Program-made: the position numbers and the translations under genes
The notes under the pieces: model-generated
Databases searched by the model: none
Seen by the model: only the letters and a program-made list of their open reading frames with translations
Told to the model about the DNA's origin: nothing
Assembly (NCBI GenBank): GCA_021801465.1
Contig: JAJYXY010000091.1
Span: 1-34,831, forward strand
Direction: 5' to 3'
Origin: Pseudomonadota bacterium
GTDB lineage: Bacteria; Pseudomonadota; Alphaproteobacteria; Acetobacterales; Acetobacteraceae
DNA: 34,831 bases
In this document: positions 9,115-17,729 of the stretch, piece after piece
How the letters are laid out: the number at the start of each line of letters is the position of its first letter
Position numbering within the stretch: position 1 is the stretch's first letter

Positions 9115-10904
9115 GCGAGGCGACGGCGGCACAGCCCCGCATCGAGGACTATGCCATGATCGGTGATGGCCATAGTGCCGCGCTGGTCAACCGCACAGGG
9201 TCCGTGGATTGGCTGTGTTGGCCGCGTTTCGACAGCCCCGCCTGTTTCGCCGCCCTTCTCGGCGGGCGCAATCACGGTCGCTGGCTGATCGCACCGAAGG
9301 GAGCGGTGCACACCATCAGCCGCGCCTATCGCGGCAGCTCGCTCGTCTTGGAGACGGTGTTCACGACCGAAGACGGCGAGGTCGCACTCATCGATTTCAT
9401 GCCGCCGAATGGCGCCTCCTCCTCGGTCATCCGTCTCGTCGCCGGGCGTTCAGGGCGGGTTACCATGCGCCTCGATCTCACGCTGCGCTTCGATTACGGC
9501 ACCACCATCCCCTGGGTGACCCGCCTTTCCGATGGCAATGGCATCCGCGCGATCGCCGGCCCCGACATGGTGGTGTTGCGCACACCCATCACCTTACTCG
9601 GCCAAAATCTCGCGACCATTGCCGAGTTCGAGATCGCCGCCGGCGAGACCATCCCCTTCACCCTCACCCATTTCGCCTCGCATGTCGCGCCCGACCCGCC
9701 GCTCGACCCGCTCCACGCCCTCGCCACGACCGAGCAATTCTGGGCCGAGTGGTCCGGGCGCTGCAGCTGCGACGAGCGTTATCGCGAGCCGGTTCTTCGC
9801 TCGCTGATCACCCTGAAAGCGCTGATCTACACGCCAACCGGCGGCATCGTCGCAGCACCTACGACCTCGCTTCCCGAACAATGGGGCGGGCCGCGCAACT
9901 GGGATTATCGCTATTGCTGGCTGCGCGATGCGACACTGACCCTCGATGCGCTGATGGCGGCGGGGTACTATGACGAGGCGGAGGCGTGGCGCAACTGGCT
10001 GCATCGGGCGATCGCCGGCAGCCCGGCGCAGGTGCAAATCATGTACGGCCTCGCTGGCGAGCGCCGGCTCGCGGAATGGGAGGCGACGTGGCTGCCCGGC
10101 TTTGCTGGCTCGCGCCCGGTTCGGATCGGCAATGCCGCCTCGGATCAGCTTCAGCTCGACGTCTATGGCGAGGTCATGGATTCGGCCCATACCGCGCGGC
10201 GGGGTGGCCTTGGGGCGGCGCGCGATTCCTGGCCGATGCAGCGCAGATTGCTCGAACATCTCGCGCGGATCTGGGATCGCCCGGACGAAGGATTATGGGA
10301 AGTCCGCGGCGGGCGGCGGCATTTCACCTTTTCCAAAGTGATGGCCTGGGTCGCCTTCGACCGCGCGATCAAGGATGCCGAGACCTATCATCTCGACGCG
10401 CCGCTCGAACGCTGGCGGGCGTTGCGCGATCACATCCACGCGACCATCTGCCGGGAAGGCGTCGATCCCGAGCGCCAATGTTTCGTCCAAAGCTTTGGCG
10501 CGCGTGAGCTCGATGCCAGTCTTCTGCTCATCCCGCTGGTCGGGTTTCTGCCGCCCGAAGATCCGCGCGTGCGCGCGACCATCGCCGCGATCGAGCAGGA
10601 TTTGATGGAGGACGGGCTGGTGCTGCGCTATCGCACCGAGGCGGGAACCGATGGCTTGCCGCCGGGCGAGGGGGCGTTTCTCGCGTGCAGCTTCTGGCTC
10701 GTCGATAATCTCGTCCTGCAAGGGCGCCGCGCCGAGGCAGAGGCTCTCTTCGCGCGGCTACTCGATTTGCGTAACGATGTCGGCTTGCTCGCCGAGGAGT
10801 ATGATCCGCATGCCCGGCGCCAGCTCGGCAATTTTCCGCAAGCTTTTTCGCATCTCGCCCTCGTCCGCGCGGCGCTGACCCTGGCCGCTGACCCTGGCCG
10901 CTGA
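9111..10904 (+). CDS. Glycoside hydrolase family 15 protein (glucoamylase/trehalase-like)
   Basis: IEDYAMIGDGHSAALVNRTGSVDWLCWPRFDSPACFAALLGG, EQWGGPRNWDYRYCWLRDATLTLDALMAAGY, PSLPEQWGG-like core; ATG overlaps cupin stop (ATGA). Confidence 0.92.
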   Translation: MSEATAAQPRIEDYAMIGDGHSAALVNRTGSVDWLCWPRFDSPACFAALLGGRNHGRWLIAPKGAVHTISRAYRGSSLVLETVFTTEDGEVALIDFMPPNGASSSVIRLVAGRSGRVTMRLDLTLRFDYGTTIPWVTRLSDGNGIRAIAGPDMVVLRTPITLLGQNLATIAEFEIAAGETIPFTLTHFASHVAPDPPLDPLHALATTEQFWAEWSGRCSCDERYREPVLRSLITLKALIYTPTGGIVAAPTTSLPEQWGGPRNWDYRYCWLRDATLTLDALMAAGYYDEAEAWRNWLHRAIAGSPAQVQIMYGLAGERRLAEWEATWLPGFAGSRPVRIGNAASDQLQLDVYGEVMDSAHTARRGGLGAARDSWPMQRRLLEHLARIWDRPDEGLWEVRGGRRHFTFSKVMAWVAFDRAIKDAETYHLDAPLERWRALRDHIHATICREGVDPERQCFVQSFGARELDASLLLIPLVGFLPPEDPRVRATIAAIEQDLMEDGLVLRYRTEAGTDGLPPGEGAFLACSFWLVDNLVLQGRRAEAEALFARLLDLRNDVGLLAEEYDPHARRQLGNFPQAFSHLALVRAALTLAADPGR

Positions 10905-10951
10905 CCCTGGCCGCTGACCCTGGCCGCTGACCCTGGCCGCCTACCCTGGCC
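10874..10951. repeat. 13-bp tandem repeat (GCTGACCCTGGCC), five perfect copies plus one degenerate copy
   Basis: Units at 10874, 10887, 10900, 10913, 10926; degenerate unit gcctaccctggcc at 10939-10951. The GH15 stop codon lies inside the array. Confidence 0.97.
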
Positions 10952-11016
10952 GCCGAACCGGTAAGTAACGCGGTGAACAAGGCGTAGACGCGCAGCTTTG
11001 CGACGCCGCGCGGCGA

Positions 11017-11445
11017 TCAGGTCTCCTGACCGGCCGCAGCGGCGAGGCTCGCCTCCAGCGGATCGGAAGGCTGGTCCCCGGTGCCGGGCTGCGCTTCGTT
11101 TTCTTCCATCTCGCCGCCAAACGGGCGCCGCGGCGGCTGCTGGCCATATGTCGCGGCCTGTTGTTGCGCCGCCGCCTGGGTCATGGCGCTGAGAATCCGG
11201 GAATAATGCTCGGCGTGCTGGAAATAGCTTTCAGCCATCACCCGGTCGCCGCCGCTCGTCGCGTCGCGGCCGAGCTGCAGGTATTTTTCATAGAGCTGCT
11301 GGGCGGTCCCGCGCACGCGAAGATCCGGGCCATTGCTGTCGAAAACGTGATTGCGATTGAGCGGCACGCCGCCTTGATGATGGCGCGTCACGCCGCCATT
11401 GGCATTGCCGCGGTGATTACGGCCGCGCATACGTTTAATATTCAT
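11017..11445 (-). CDS. DUF4167 domain-containing protein
   Basis: GPDLRVRGTAQQLYEKYLQLGRDATSGGDRVMAESYFQHAEHYSRIL is the DUF4167 signature; located next to prmC as is common in alphaproteobacteria. Confidence 0.92.
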   Translation of the reverse strand: MNIKRMRGRNHRGNANGGVTRHHQGGVPLNRNHVFDSNGPDLRVRGTAQQLYEKYLQLGRDATSGGDRVMAESYFQHAEHYSRILSAMTQAAAQQQAATYGQQPPRRPFGGEMEENEAQPGTGDQPSDPLEASLAAAAGQET

Positions 11446-11757
11446 GCTGGCTTCATGCTTTCCTATTCATACACCCGGCTTCATACACCCGGCGACCGCG
11501 CCATCAGGCCGCACGCCGCCGCATACGGCCACAAACGAAGATCCCATAACTTGGCTTCGGCACCACCCCACGCCCATGGCCGGCAAAACAAAACCAGATC
11601 AGCCAGATCATGACCAAAAAACAGCCCTTTGGGCCGTTCACCGGCGGTGCGGAGCGCAAACTACTCGCGCGACGGCGGCCCGCCAATAGATTTTTTCGCG
11701 CCCCAGACAATTTTCCCCACGTGATGCGATTTCGTCACGTTTTTGCCCTGTCTTTCC

Positions 11758-12672
11758 TCAACCGACCTCGGGCGCGGCGACGATCAAGGCGCGGGGTATG
11801 CCGGAAAGATCGGCAACATGCGTCACGTGGGCAAAGCCTTGCGCCACGGCAAGGGCGGCCACCCGTTCCGCTTGGCCAGCGCCGAGTTCGATGACCGCCG
11901 GCGCACCCGGCGCCAGCAAAGGCGCGAGTGCGGCGAAAACCGTGCGATAGGCGAAAAGCCCATCCTCCCCGCCATCGAGGGCGCGCCTTGGCTCATAGAG
12001 GGCGACCTCGGGCGCGAGGCCGGGGATTGATGCGGTTTCGATATAGGGCGGGTTGCAGAGGACGAGATCAAAGCGCGCGCGAACCGCCCCCGCCCAGTCG
12101 CCGCACAGAAACAGAGCCCGCCCTGCGAAGCCGAGTGCTGCCGCGTTTCGTTCCGCGACCGCCAATGCTGCTGGTGAGAGATCGACGCCGACCCCGATTG
12201 CGTCGGGAAATTCCTGCAAGGCGGCGAGCAGCAGAGAGCCGCTCCCGGTGCCGAGATCGAGCACGCGCCGCACCGCCTGGCGCACGGGTAGCCGCGTGAT
12301 CGCGGCCTCGATCAGGGTTTCGCTGTCCGCCCGCGGGACCAACGTCGCTGGCGAGACGGCAAAGGCGAGCCCCCAAAATTCCCGCACCCCGAGGATGTGG
12401 GCGAGCGGCTCGCGGGCCAGCCGGCGCGCGAGCAGCGCCTCGAAGCCTGGCGCAGCCTGCGCGAGCGAAAACGGGCGCGCGCGTTCACGCACCAGGGTTT
12501 CTTGGTCGCAGCCAAGCGCATGGCCGAGCAGCAAGCGTGCCTCCAGGGCCGGGGCCTCGATCCCCGCGCCCGAGAGCCTAGCGGCGATGTCAGCGAGCGC
12601 CGCGGCCAGCGGCGGATCAGTTGCCGCCGCCGGATGGGGCCAGCTTTTCGTGGATTTTATTGCCCCAGGCAT
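11758..12672 (-). CDS. prmC: Peptide chain release factor N(5)-glutamine methyltransferase
   Basis: NPPYIE motif (FDLVLCNPPYIETASIPGLAPEV), RVLDLGTGSGSLLLAAL SAM motif, REFWGLAFAVSPATLVPRADSETLIEAA. Start uncertain; the true start may be a non-ATG codon near 12620. Confidence 0.88.
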   Translation of the reverse strand: MPGAIKSTKSWPHPAAATDPPLAAALADIAARLSGAGIEAPALEARLLLGHALGCDQETLVRERARPFSLAQAAPGFEALLARRLAREPLAHILGVREFWGLAFAVSPATLVPRADSETLIEAAITRLPVRQAVRRVLDLGTGSGSLLLAALQEFPDAIGVGVDLSPAALAVAERNAAALGFAGRALFLCGDWAGAVRARFDLVLCNPPYIETASIPGLAPEVALYEPRRALDGGEDGLFAYRTVFAALAPLLAPGAPAVIELGAGQAERVAALAVAQGFAHVTHVADLSGIPRALIVAAPEVG

Positions 12673-12895
12673 CGAGTTTCTCGCCCGTCTTGCGCGCCGC
12701 CTTATCGAGGGCGGCGCCGGTTTTCTCCGCCGCCTTGCCGATCGCCCGGCCGGCATCGTTGCCCCATTCGTCGAGCTTTTGGCCAGCCCTCTGCATTGGC
12801 CCGTCATCGGCATGGGCCTGCGGAAGGGCCAAAAAACCAATGGCGAGGGCCGCGATCAGGCCCCGCCTCACGCCGATCATCCACGCCCCGATCAT
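12617..12895 (-). CDS. Small secreted helical protein of unknown function
   Basis: 92 aa with signal peptide (RRGLIAALAIGFLALPQAHADD) and Lys/Ala/Glu-rich mature region; start overlaps the upstream ABC ATPase stop by 4 nt (ATGA). Confidence 0.65.
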   Translation of the reverse strand: MIGAWMIGVRRGLIAALAIGFLALPQAHADDGPMQRAGQKLDEWGNDAGRAIGKAAEKTGAALDKAARKTGEKLDAWGNKIHEKLAPSGGGN

Positions 12896-13764
12896 CGCCT
12901 GTCTCCTCGATCCACCGACGTAAGCGCGGCCTCATCGCGCGGCGCAGGTTGCGCCAGCGCTTTACCCGCGAGCGCTGCGTGCTCGGGCTTGGCGTCCGCC
13001 TTTTCGTCGCCATGCGCCTCGCTCGCGGCAAGATAATGGCCAAGCACCTCGTCTGGCGCGCCATCTTCCATGATACGGCCCTTGTCGAGCCAGATCACCC
13101 TGGTGCACCAGCGCGTCACCACATCCTTGATGTGGCTCGACAAGACGAGGATTTCGGCACTGCGGACCAAGGTTTCAAGGCGTGTTCGCGCCTTCTCCAT
13201 GAACCCGGCATCGCCGGCGAGAAACCACTCATCCATCAGCAGCACCTCGGGATGAATGGCGGTCGCGAGCGCGAAGCCGAGCCGCACCACCATGCCCGAA
13301 CTATAGGTGCGCACCGGAAGATCCATGAACTCGTCGAGATCGGCGAAATCGCGCACATCGTCCTCGAGCCGCCGGATCGCGGCGCGGCCGAGCCCGGCGA
13401 ACAAGCCACGGAGCGAAATATTCTCCCGCCCGGTGAGATCCGGGTTCATGCCGAGATTGGGGTCGAGCAAAGCGTTGAGACTACCTTGGACGCGGATCCG
13501 CCCGCGCACCGGCTCATAAATCCCGGCGAGCGTGCGCAACAATGTCGTCTTGCCGGCGCCATTGCTGCCGACGAGGCCGAGGCGGTCGCCAGCGCCAAGA
13601 TGAAAAGAGACGTCGCGCAGGCCCTGCACCACGACCCGCTTATGCGCGTCTTTGCCGATCCGCCCGCCCGAGGCCGCAGCAAACATCGCCCGCTTCAGGC
13701 TGCGGGCGCTGCCGTGATAGAGCGGAAAATCGACCGAGACATGCTCGGCGTCGACGCTTGCCAT
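12892..13764 (-). CDS. Polysaccharide-type ABC exporter ATP-binding protein (Wzt/KpsT/TagH family)
   Basis: Walker A GSNGAGKTTLLRTLAGIYEP, RIRVQGSLNALLDPNLGMNPDLTGRENI, signature YSSGMVVRLGFALAT, Walker B VLLMDEWF. Confidence 0.92.
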   Translation of the reverse strand: MASVDAEHVSVDFPLYHGSARSLKRAMFAAASGGRIGKDAHKRVVVQGLRDVSFHLGAGDRLGLVGSNGAGKTTLLRTLAGIYEPVRGRIRVQGSLNALLDPNLGMNPDLTGRENISLRGLFAGLGRAAIRRLEDDVRDFADLDEFMDLPVRTYSSGMVVRLGFALATAIHPEVLLMDEWFLAGDAGFMEKARTRLETLVRSAEILVLSSHIKDVVTRWCTRVIWLDKGRIMEDGAPDEVLGHYLAASEAHGDEKADAKPEHAALAGKALAQPAPRDEAALTSVDRGDRR

Positions 13765-13767
13765 GGA

Positions 13768-14676
13768 TTACACCCAAAACGCGAGGCGGCCCCGCACACG
13801 CACGAAAAGCAGCCAGGAGAGAATGAGCAAGACGCCGGAGTAAGCAAGCGCCGAGAGCCAGATGATCCCGCCCGGGATATCGCCGAGCAAGGGCGCGCGC
13901 ACGATCTCGAACAAACTATAGAACGGATTGAGCGGCAAAAGCGCTGCCCCGCGATGGATCAACTCGGGCCGCCAGATCACCGGGCTGACGAAGAACGCGA
14001 TTTGCATGATGCTGCCCATGATCGGCGGGATGTCGCGAAAACGGGCGCACACGGCGGCGAGACTCATCGTCAGCGCAAGCGAATCGATGAGCCACAGCAA
14101 AAGCGCGGGCAGAGCGAGCGCCACGCGCGCGCCAGGCCAGGCATTGAAAATCACGAAGACGACGAAAATCACGATCACATTATGGCCAAGAACGATCACG
14201 TTGCGCAGAACGATTCGCCCGCCATAAAGGCTGAACGGCATGCGCACTGCCCGGATCATCGAATCGTTCTGGGTAAAACCGAGACAGGCCTCGGTCACCA
14301 GCGTCTGCAAATAGCCCCAGAGCACCAAGGAGAGCACAAGAAACGGCAGATATTCGCGCAGCACCATGTGAAACAGCGTCGAATAGAGAAAGCCCAGCGC
14401 TGCGACCATCACCGCGGTCGACAGGGTCAGCCAAAGCGGGCCGAGCATGGAACCGCGATAGCGCCCCTTGACGTCGAGCCACGCGAGGGTCGCGCCAAGC
14501 CGCCAGAGCCTGAGCGCGCCCCTGATATCGGCAATGGCCTGCCGTTGACGGCCGAAATAGCCGAGCCCCGCGATGAGATCGAGGGTCGTCTCGCCGGTGG
14601 TGTGCAAACGAAGCGGCGGGATGGGTGCCGCCGAGGGGAGAGGGGCGCGGGTCATGCGCGGCGTCGCATAGCCCAC
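13768..14676 (-). CDS. Polysaccharide-type ABC exporter permease (Wzm/TagG family)
   Basis: WLDVKGRYRGSMLGPLWLTLSTAVMVAALGFLYSTLF is typical of ABC-2 polysaccharide permeases; adjacent to its ATPase. Confidence 0.9.
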   Translation of the reverse strand: MGYATPRMTRAPLPSAAPIPPLRLHTTGETTLDLIAGLGYFGRQRQAIADIRGALRLWRLGATLAWLDVKGRYRGSMLGPLWLTLSTAVMVAALGFLYSTLFHMVLREYLPFLVLSLVLWGYLQTLVTEACLGFTQNDSMIRAVRMPFSLYGGRIVLRNVIVLGHNVIVIFVVFVIFNAWPGARVALALPALLLWLIDSLALTMSLAAVCARFRDIPPIMGSIMQIAFFVSPVIWRPELIHRGAALLPLNPFYSLFEIVRAPLLGDIPGGIIWLSALAYSGVLLILSWLLFVRVRGRLAFWV

Positions 14677-14742
14677 CGCCGCGGCCAGGGCAATCGCCGC
14701 GCGGCCATGCTCACCCCGACCGGATGCGATGCGCCCGCGCCA

Positions 14743-15234
14743 TCACCCATAAATCGGCGCGAGCCGGGTGCGGTCGCCGCGAATGATCGCCACGCGCTGG
14801 CCGGGGCGGAAATTATTCTCGTTGGTCTGCACCACGGAAATCGTCTGCCCGTCATCCTGGCGGATGATGAATTCGACGGCATTGCCCTTGTTCAACGCGC
14901 TTTCCGCGGTATTGCCGACGAGCCCGCCAAGAAGCGCGCCGCCGATCGCACCCAAGATGTTGCCACGGAAGCTGTCGCCGCCGATGAAACTCCCGGCAAC
15001 GCCACCAAGCGCCGCCCCGCCCATGGTACCAACCCCGCTATCGCCGCCCTGGACGACGACATTGCGCATCGAGACGATGGTGCCGTAGGTGACATAAGCG
15101 GCGCGGCCGACGCCATAGCCGCTATAGGTGCTGTTGGCTGGCGTACCCGTGCAGGCCGCGACCAGCACCAGCCCCGACAGAGCCAAGGCGCCAACCGCCA
15201 GCCGCCACATCCGATCTTTGATTTTATCCATCAT
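14743..15234 (-). CDS. Glycine-zipper 2TM-type outer-membrane lipoprotein
   Basis: Lipobox LVLVAACTG; glycine-zipper segments (GTMGGAALGGVAGSFIGG, GNILGAIGGALLGGLVGN). Confidence 0.8.
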   Translation of the reverse strand: MMDKIKDRMWRLAVGALALSGLVLVAACTGTPANSTYSGYGVGRAAYVTYGTIVSMRNVVVQGGDSGVGTMGGAALGGVAGSFIGGDSFRGNILGAIGGALLGGLVGNTAESALNKGNAVEFIIRQDDGQTISVVQTNENNFRPGQRVAIIRGDRTRLAPIYG

Positions 15235-15315
15235 ACCCGGCCCTTGAGGGGTTACACTTGGTTTGCAGATATGGGCGGTCGCTTGCGAATTCTAGGCTCG
15301 CCCGCCTCCTTTCGC

Positions 15316-16245
15316 TCATATGATCGCATCCAAGGAAGCGCTCATGCGCGGGGCATCCCGGGTGCGACAGGCAATGATCTCAGCCGCGAGCCGCCCGGCA
15401 CTCTCGATCGGCGTCTCGGCGCTGGTATCGATGGTGAGATCGGCTTTGGCGTAAAGTGGCGTTCGCGCCTCGAGAATGGCGTGGAGATCGTCCATCGCCC
15501 GGGTAAGCTCGCTCATCGGGCGGAAATCGCCTTGGGCGATCACCCGCTGCATGTGAAGCCGCGGCGTCGCGCGCACCCAAACCGTCAGGCAATGGCGCAG
15601 AAGGAGCTCGAACGTCGCCGGTTCAGTCACCAAACTGCCGCCGGTCGCGATCACCAGCGCCTCGTTGCTCGCGATCAAGCGGGTGAGTGCGCGCAGTTCC
15701 AGCCGACGATAGCCGGCCTGGCCGTTTTGATCGAAAATCTCGCCAAGGCTCGCCCCAGCCTCTTGCTCGATTTCCCGCCCGAGTTCGACAAAGCGCGCCC
15801 CGAGCCGTGCCGCGAGCAACGGCCCGAGCGTCGATTTGCCGCCGCCGCGCAAGCCGATCAGCGCCACCCGCATGGTCCGCAACGGCGCGGCCAGGCGCGG
15901 AAAATGCTGCGCGATCAGCCGCCGCGCGACAGCAAAATCCTCGGCGTCAAGCCCCGAGAGCATCTGCTCGAGAAGAACGAACTCGAGATCCCGCGCCTCG
16001 CGTTCGGTAAGCAGAAATCCGATATCGGTCGCCAGCGCTTCGGCAATGCGCCGGAGCAACAGAATTGATACATTACCCTCCCCGCTCTCGATCTGCGCGA
16101 TATAGCGCTCCGAGACGCGGGCGCGGCGCGCGAGCAAGCGGCGGGTCATGCCACGCTCGGCGCGCCGCCGGCGCAGCCGCGCGCCGACCCCTGCGAGATA
16201 GGCGCGTTGCGCCGCGCTCGGATCAGACGGCGGGCTTTGCGTCAC
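15316..16245 (-). CDS. HTH (XRE) - shikimate kinase-like fusion regulator (BzdR/BoxR architecture)
   Basis: N-terminal HTH ([39 protein letters not shown]) fused to a P-loop shikimate kinase-like domain ([34 protein letters not shown]). GTG start overlaps tyrS stop. Confidence 0.88.
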   Translation of the reverse strand: MTQSPPSDPSAAQRAYLAGVGARLRRRRAERGMTRRLLARRARVSERYIAQIESGEGNVSILLLRRIAEALATDIGFLLTEREARDLEFVLLEQMLSGLDAEDFAVARRLIAQHFPRLAAPLRTMRVALIGLRGGGKSTLGPLLAARLGARFVELGREIEQEAGASLGEIFDQNGQAGYRRLELRALTRLIASNEALVIATGGSLVTEPATFELLLRHCLTVWVRATPRLHMQRVIAQGDFRPMSELTRAMDDLHAILEARTPLYAKADLTIDTSAETPIESAGRLAAEIIACRTRDAPRMSASLDAII

Positions 16246-17486
16246 ACCGGCTGCACCAGCCGATGCTGCTTGCGCCCAGCCGAGAGCTTGATCACGCCCT
16301 CCCTGAGATCGTCGCGCGTCAAGGCCCGCGCCTCATCGGTAATCACGGCGTCGTTGACCCGCGCGCCACCGCCCCGGATCAGCCGCCGCGCCTCGCCATT
16401 GCTCGCCGCAAGCCCGGCCGCGACGAAAAGCTGAAATACTGGCACGCCGCGGGCAAGATCGGCGGCGGGGATTGCGACACGCGGCAAATCCTCGGCGAGC
16501 CCGCCCGCGCCGAAAACCTGCCCCGCCGCGCGCGCCGCCGCCTCGGCCGCGTCCCGCCCATGCGCGAGCGAAGTCGCCTCGGTGGCCAGCACGATCTTTG
16601 CCTCGTTGATCTCGGCATCGCGCAAGGCCTCGAGACGCGCGATCTCGGTGAGCGGCAGATCGGTAAAGAGGCGCAAGAACCGCCCGACATCGGCATCCTC
16701 GGCATTGCGCCAGAATTGCCAGTAATCGAACGGCGCCAGCCGCTCGGCGGTGAGCCAGATCGCGCCGCGTGCCGTCTTGCCCATCTTCGCGCCCGAAGCC
16801 GTCGTGATCAGCGGCGAGGTGAGGCCGAACACCGTCTTGCCCTCGGTGCGGCGCACCAGCTCCATCCCGGCGACGATATTGCCCCATTGATCCGATCCGC
16901 CGCACTGCAGAACTACGCCGTGGCGGCGATGAAGCTCGCGGAAATCATAGCTCTGGAGGATCATGTAATTGAATTCGAGGAAGGTCAGCGGCTGCTCGCG
17001 CTCGAGCCGCAGCCGCACGGCATCGAAGCCGAGCATGCGGTTGATGGTAAAATGTGTGCCCACCTCGCGGAGCAACGCAATATAGCCGAGGGCATCGAGC
17101 CAGTCGGCGTTGTTGACCACCATCGCCTCGCCCGGGCGGTCGCCAAAGCGCAGAAACGGGTCGAAGACGCGGCGGATGCCGGCCATATTCGCGGCGATCT
17201 GATCATCCGACAGCAATTGCCGCGCCTCGTCTTTGCCGGAAGGATCGCCGATCCGGCTGGTGCCACCGCCGAGCAGCACCACCGGCCGGTGGCCGTGGCG
17301 CTGCAGCAAGCGCAGCAGCATGATCTGCACCAGGCTCCCGACATGGAGACTATCGGCGGTACAATCGAAGCCGATATAAGCGGCGATCGGCCCGGCTTCG
17401 AGCCGCGCATCCAGCGCTTCGAGGTCGGTGCATTGAAACACGAAGCCACGGGCGATGGCTTCGGTGAGAAAGGCGCTACGCGGCAT
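16242..17486 (-). CDS. tyrS: Tyrosyl-tRNA synthetase
   Basis: [73 protein letters not shown]-terminal S4-like domain. Start ATG at 17486; the 18464 start in the ORF track is not credible. Confidence 0.94.
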   Translation of the reverse strand: MPRSAFLTEAIARGFVFQCTDLEALDARLEAGPIAAYIGFDCTADSLHVGSLVQIMLLRLLQRHGHRPVVLLGGGTSRIGDPSGKDEARQLLSDDQIAANMAGIRRVFDPFLRFGDRPGEAMVVNNADWLDALGYIALLREVGTHFTINRMLGFDAVRLRLEREQPLTFLEFNYMILQSYDFRELHRRHGVVLQCGGSDQWGNIVAGMELVRRTEGKTVFGLTSPLITTASGAKMGKTARGAIWLTAERLAPFDYWQFWRNAEDADVGRFLRLFTDLPLTEIARLEALRDAEINEAKIVLATEATSLAHGRDAAEAAARAAGQVFGAGGLAEDLPRVAIPAADLARGVPVFQLFVAAGLAASNGEARRLIRGGGARVNDAVITDEARALTRDDLREGVIKLSAGRKQHRLVQPV

Positions 17487-17523
17487 GATCGTTCGCTTCG
17501 TCGTTGATGGGGTAAGAATATTT

Positions 17524-17559
17524 CTTCTTTTTCTGAAGAAAAAGAAGCAAAAAGACTTT
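17524..17559. repeat. Dispersed AT-rich hairpin repeat, type A copy 1
   Basis: cttctttttc-tgaa-gaaaaagaag (10-bp perfect stem) followed by caaaaagacttt. The 36 bp are identical, in inverse orientation, to 26767-26802. Confidence 0.9.
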
Positions 17560-17653
17560 CTTCCCGTTCTTGCGGCGCCGCAAGCCGGATCCGAGCGGGC
17601 CGCCTCGGCGTGGGCAGCACCGCAGGCACTACCCAATGGAAAAAGTTTTTTTG

Positions 17654-17677
17654 GTTCTTTTTTTTCAAAAAAAGAAC
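17654..17677. repeat. AT-rich hairpin, type B copy 1
   Basis: gttcttttttt-tc-aaaaaaagaac perfect inverted repeat; related to 28521-28543. Confidence 0.8.
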
Positions 17678-17729
17678 AATTCTCTCCGTCGATGTTGATA
17701 CTCTCTAACACAAGCGGCGGAAAGACCAA

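Noticed and set aside
10528-10980. 150-aa minus-strand ORF with GQGQRPGSAARVS repeats
   Set aside because: Repeat peptide is just the 13-bp DNA array translated antisense; the rest is antisense to GH15.
11466-11493. Two perfect 14-bp copies of ttcatacacccggc upstream of the DUF4167 gene
   Set aside because: Only two copies in a short gap; not enough to argue for an array or operator, though strain comparison could show slippage.
11620-11645. Possible terminator hairpin (gccc-ttt-gggc with A/T run) downstream of prmC
   Set aside because: Stem of only about four pairs; too weak to call without 3' end data.
12397-16068. 1223-aa plus-strand ORF
   Set aside because: Antisense to prmC, wzt, wzm, a lipoprotein and the HTH-shikimate kinase gene, all of which have strong family motifs. 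Its Arg/His/Glu-rich composition is typical of shadow ORFs in high-GC DNA.
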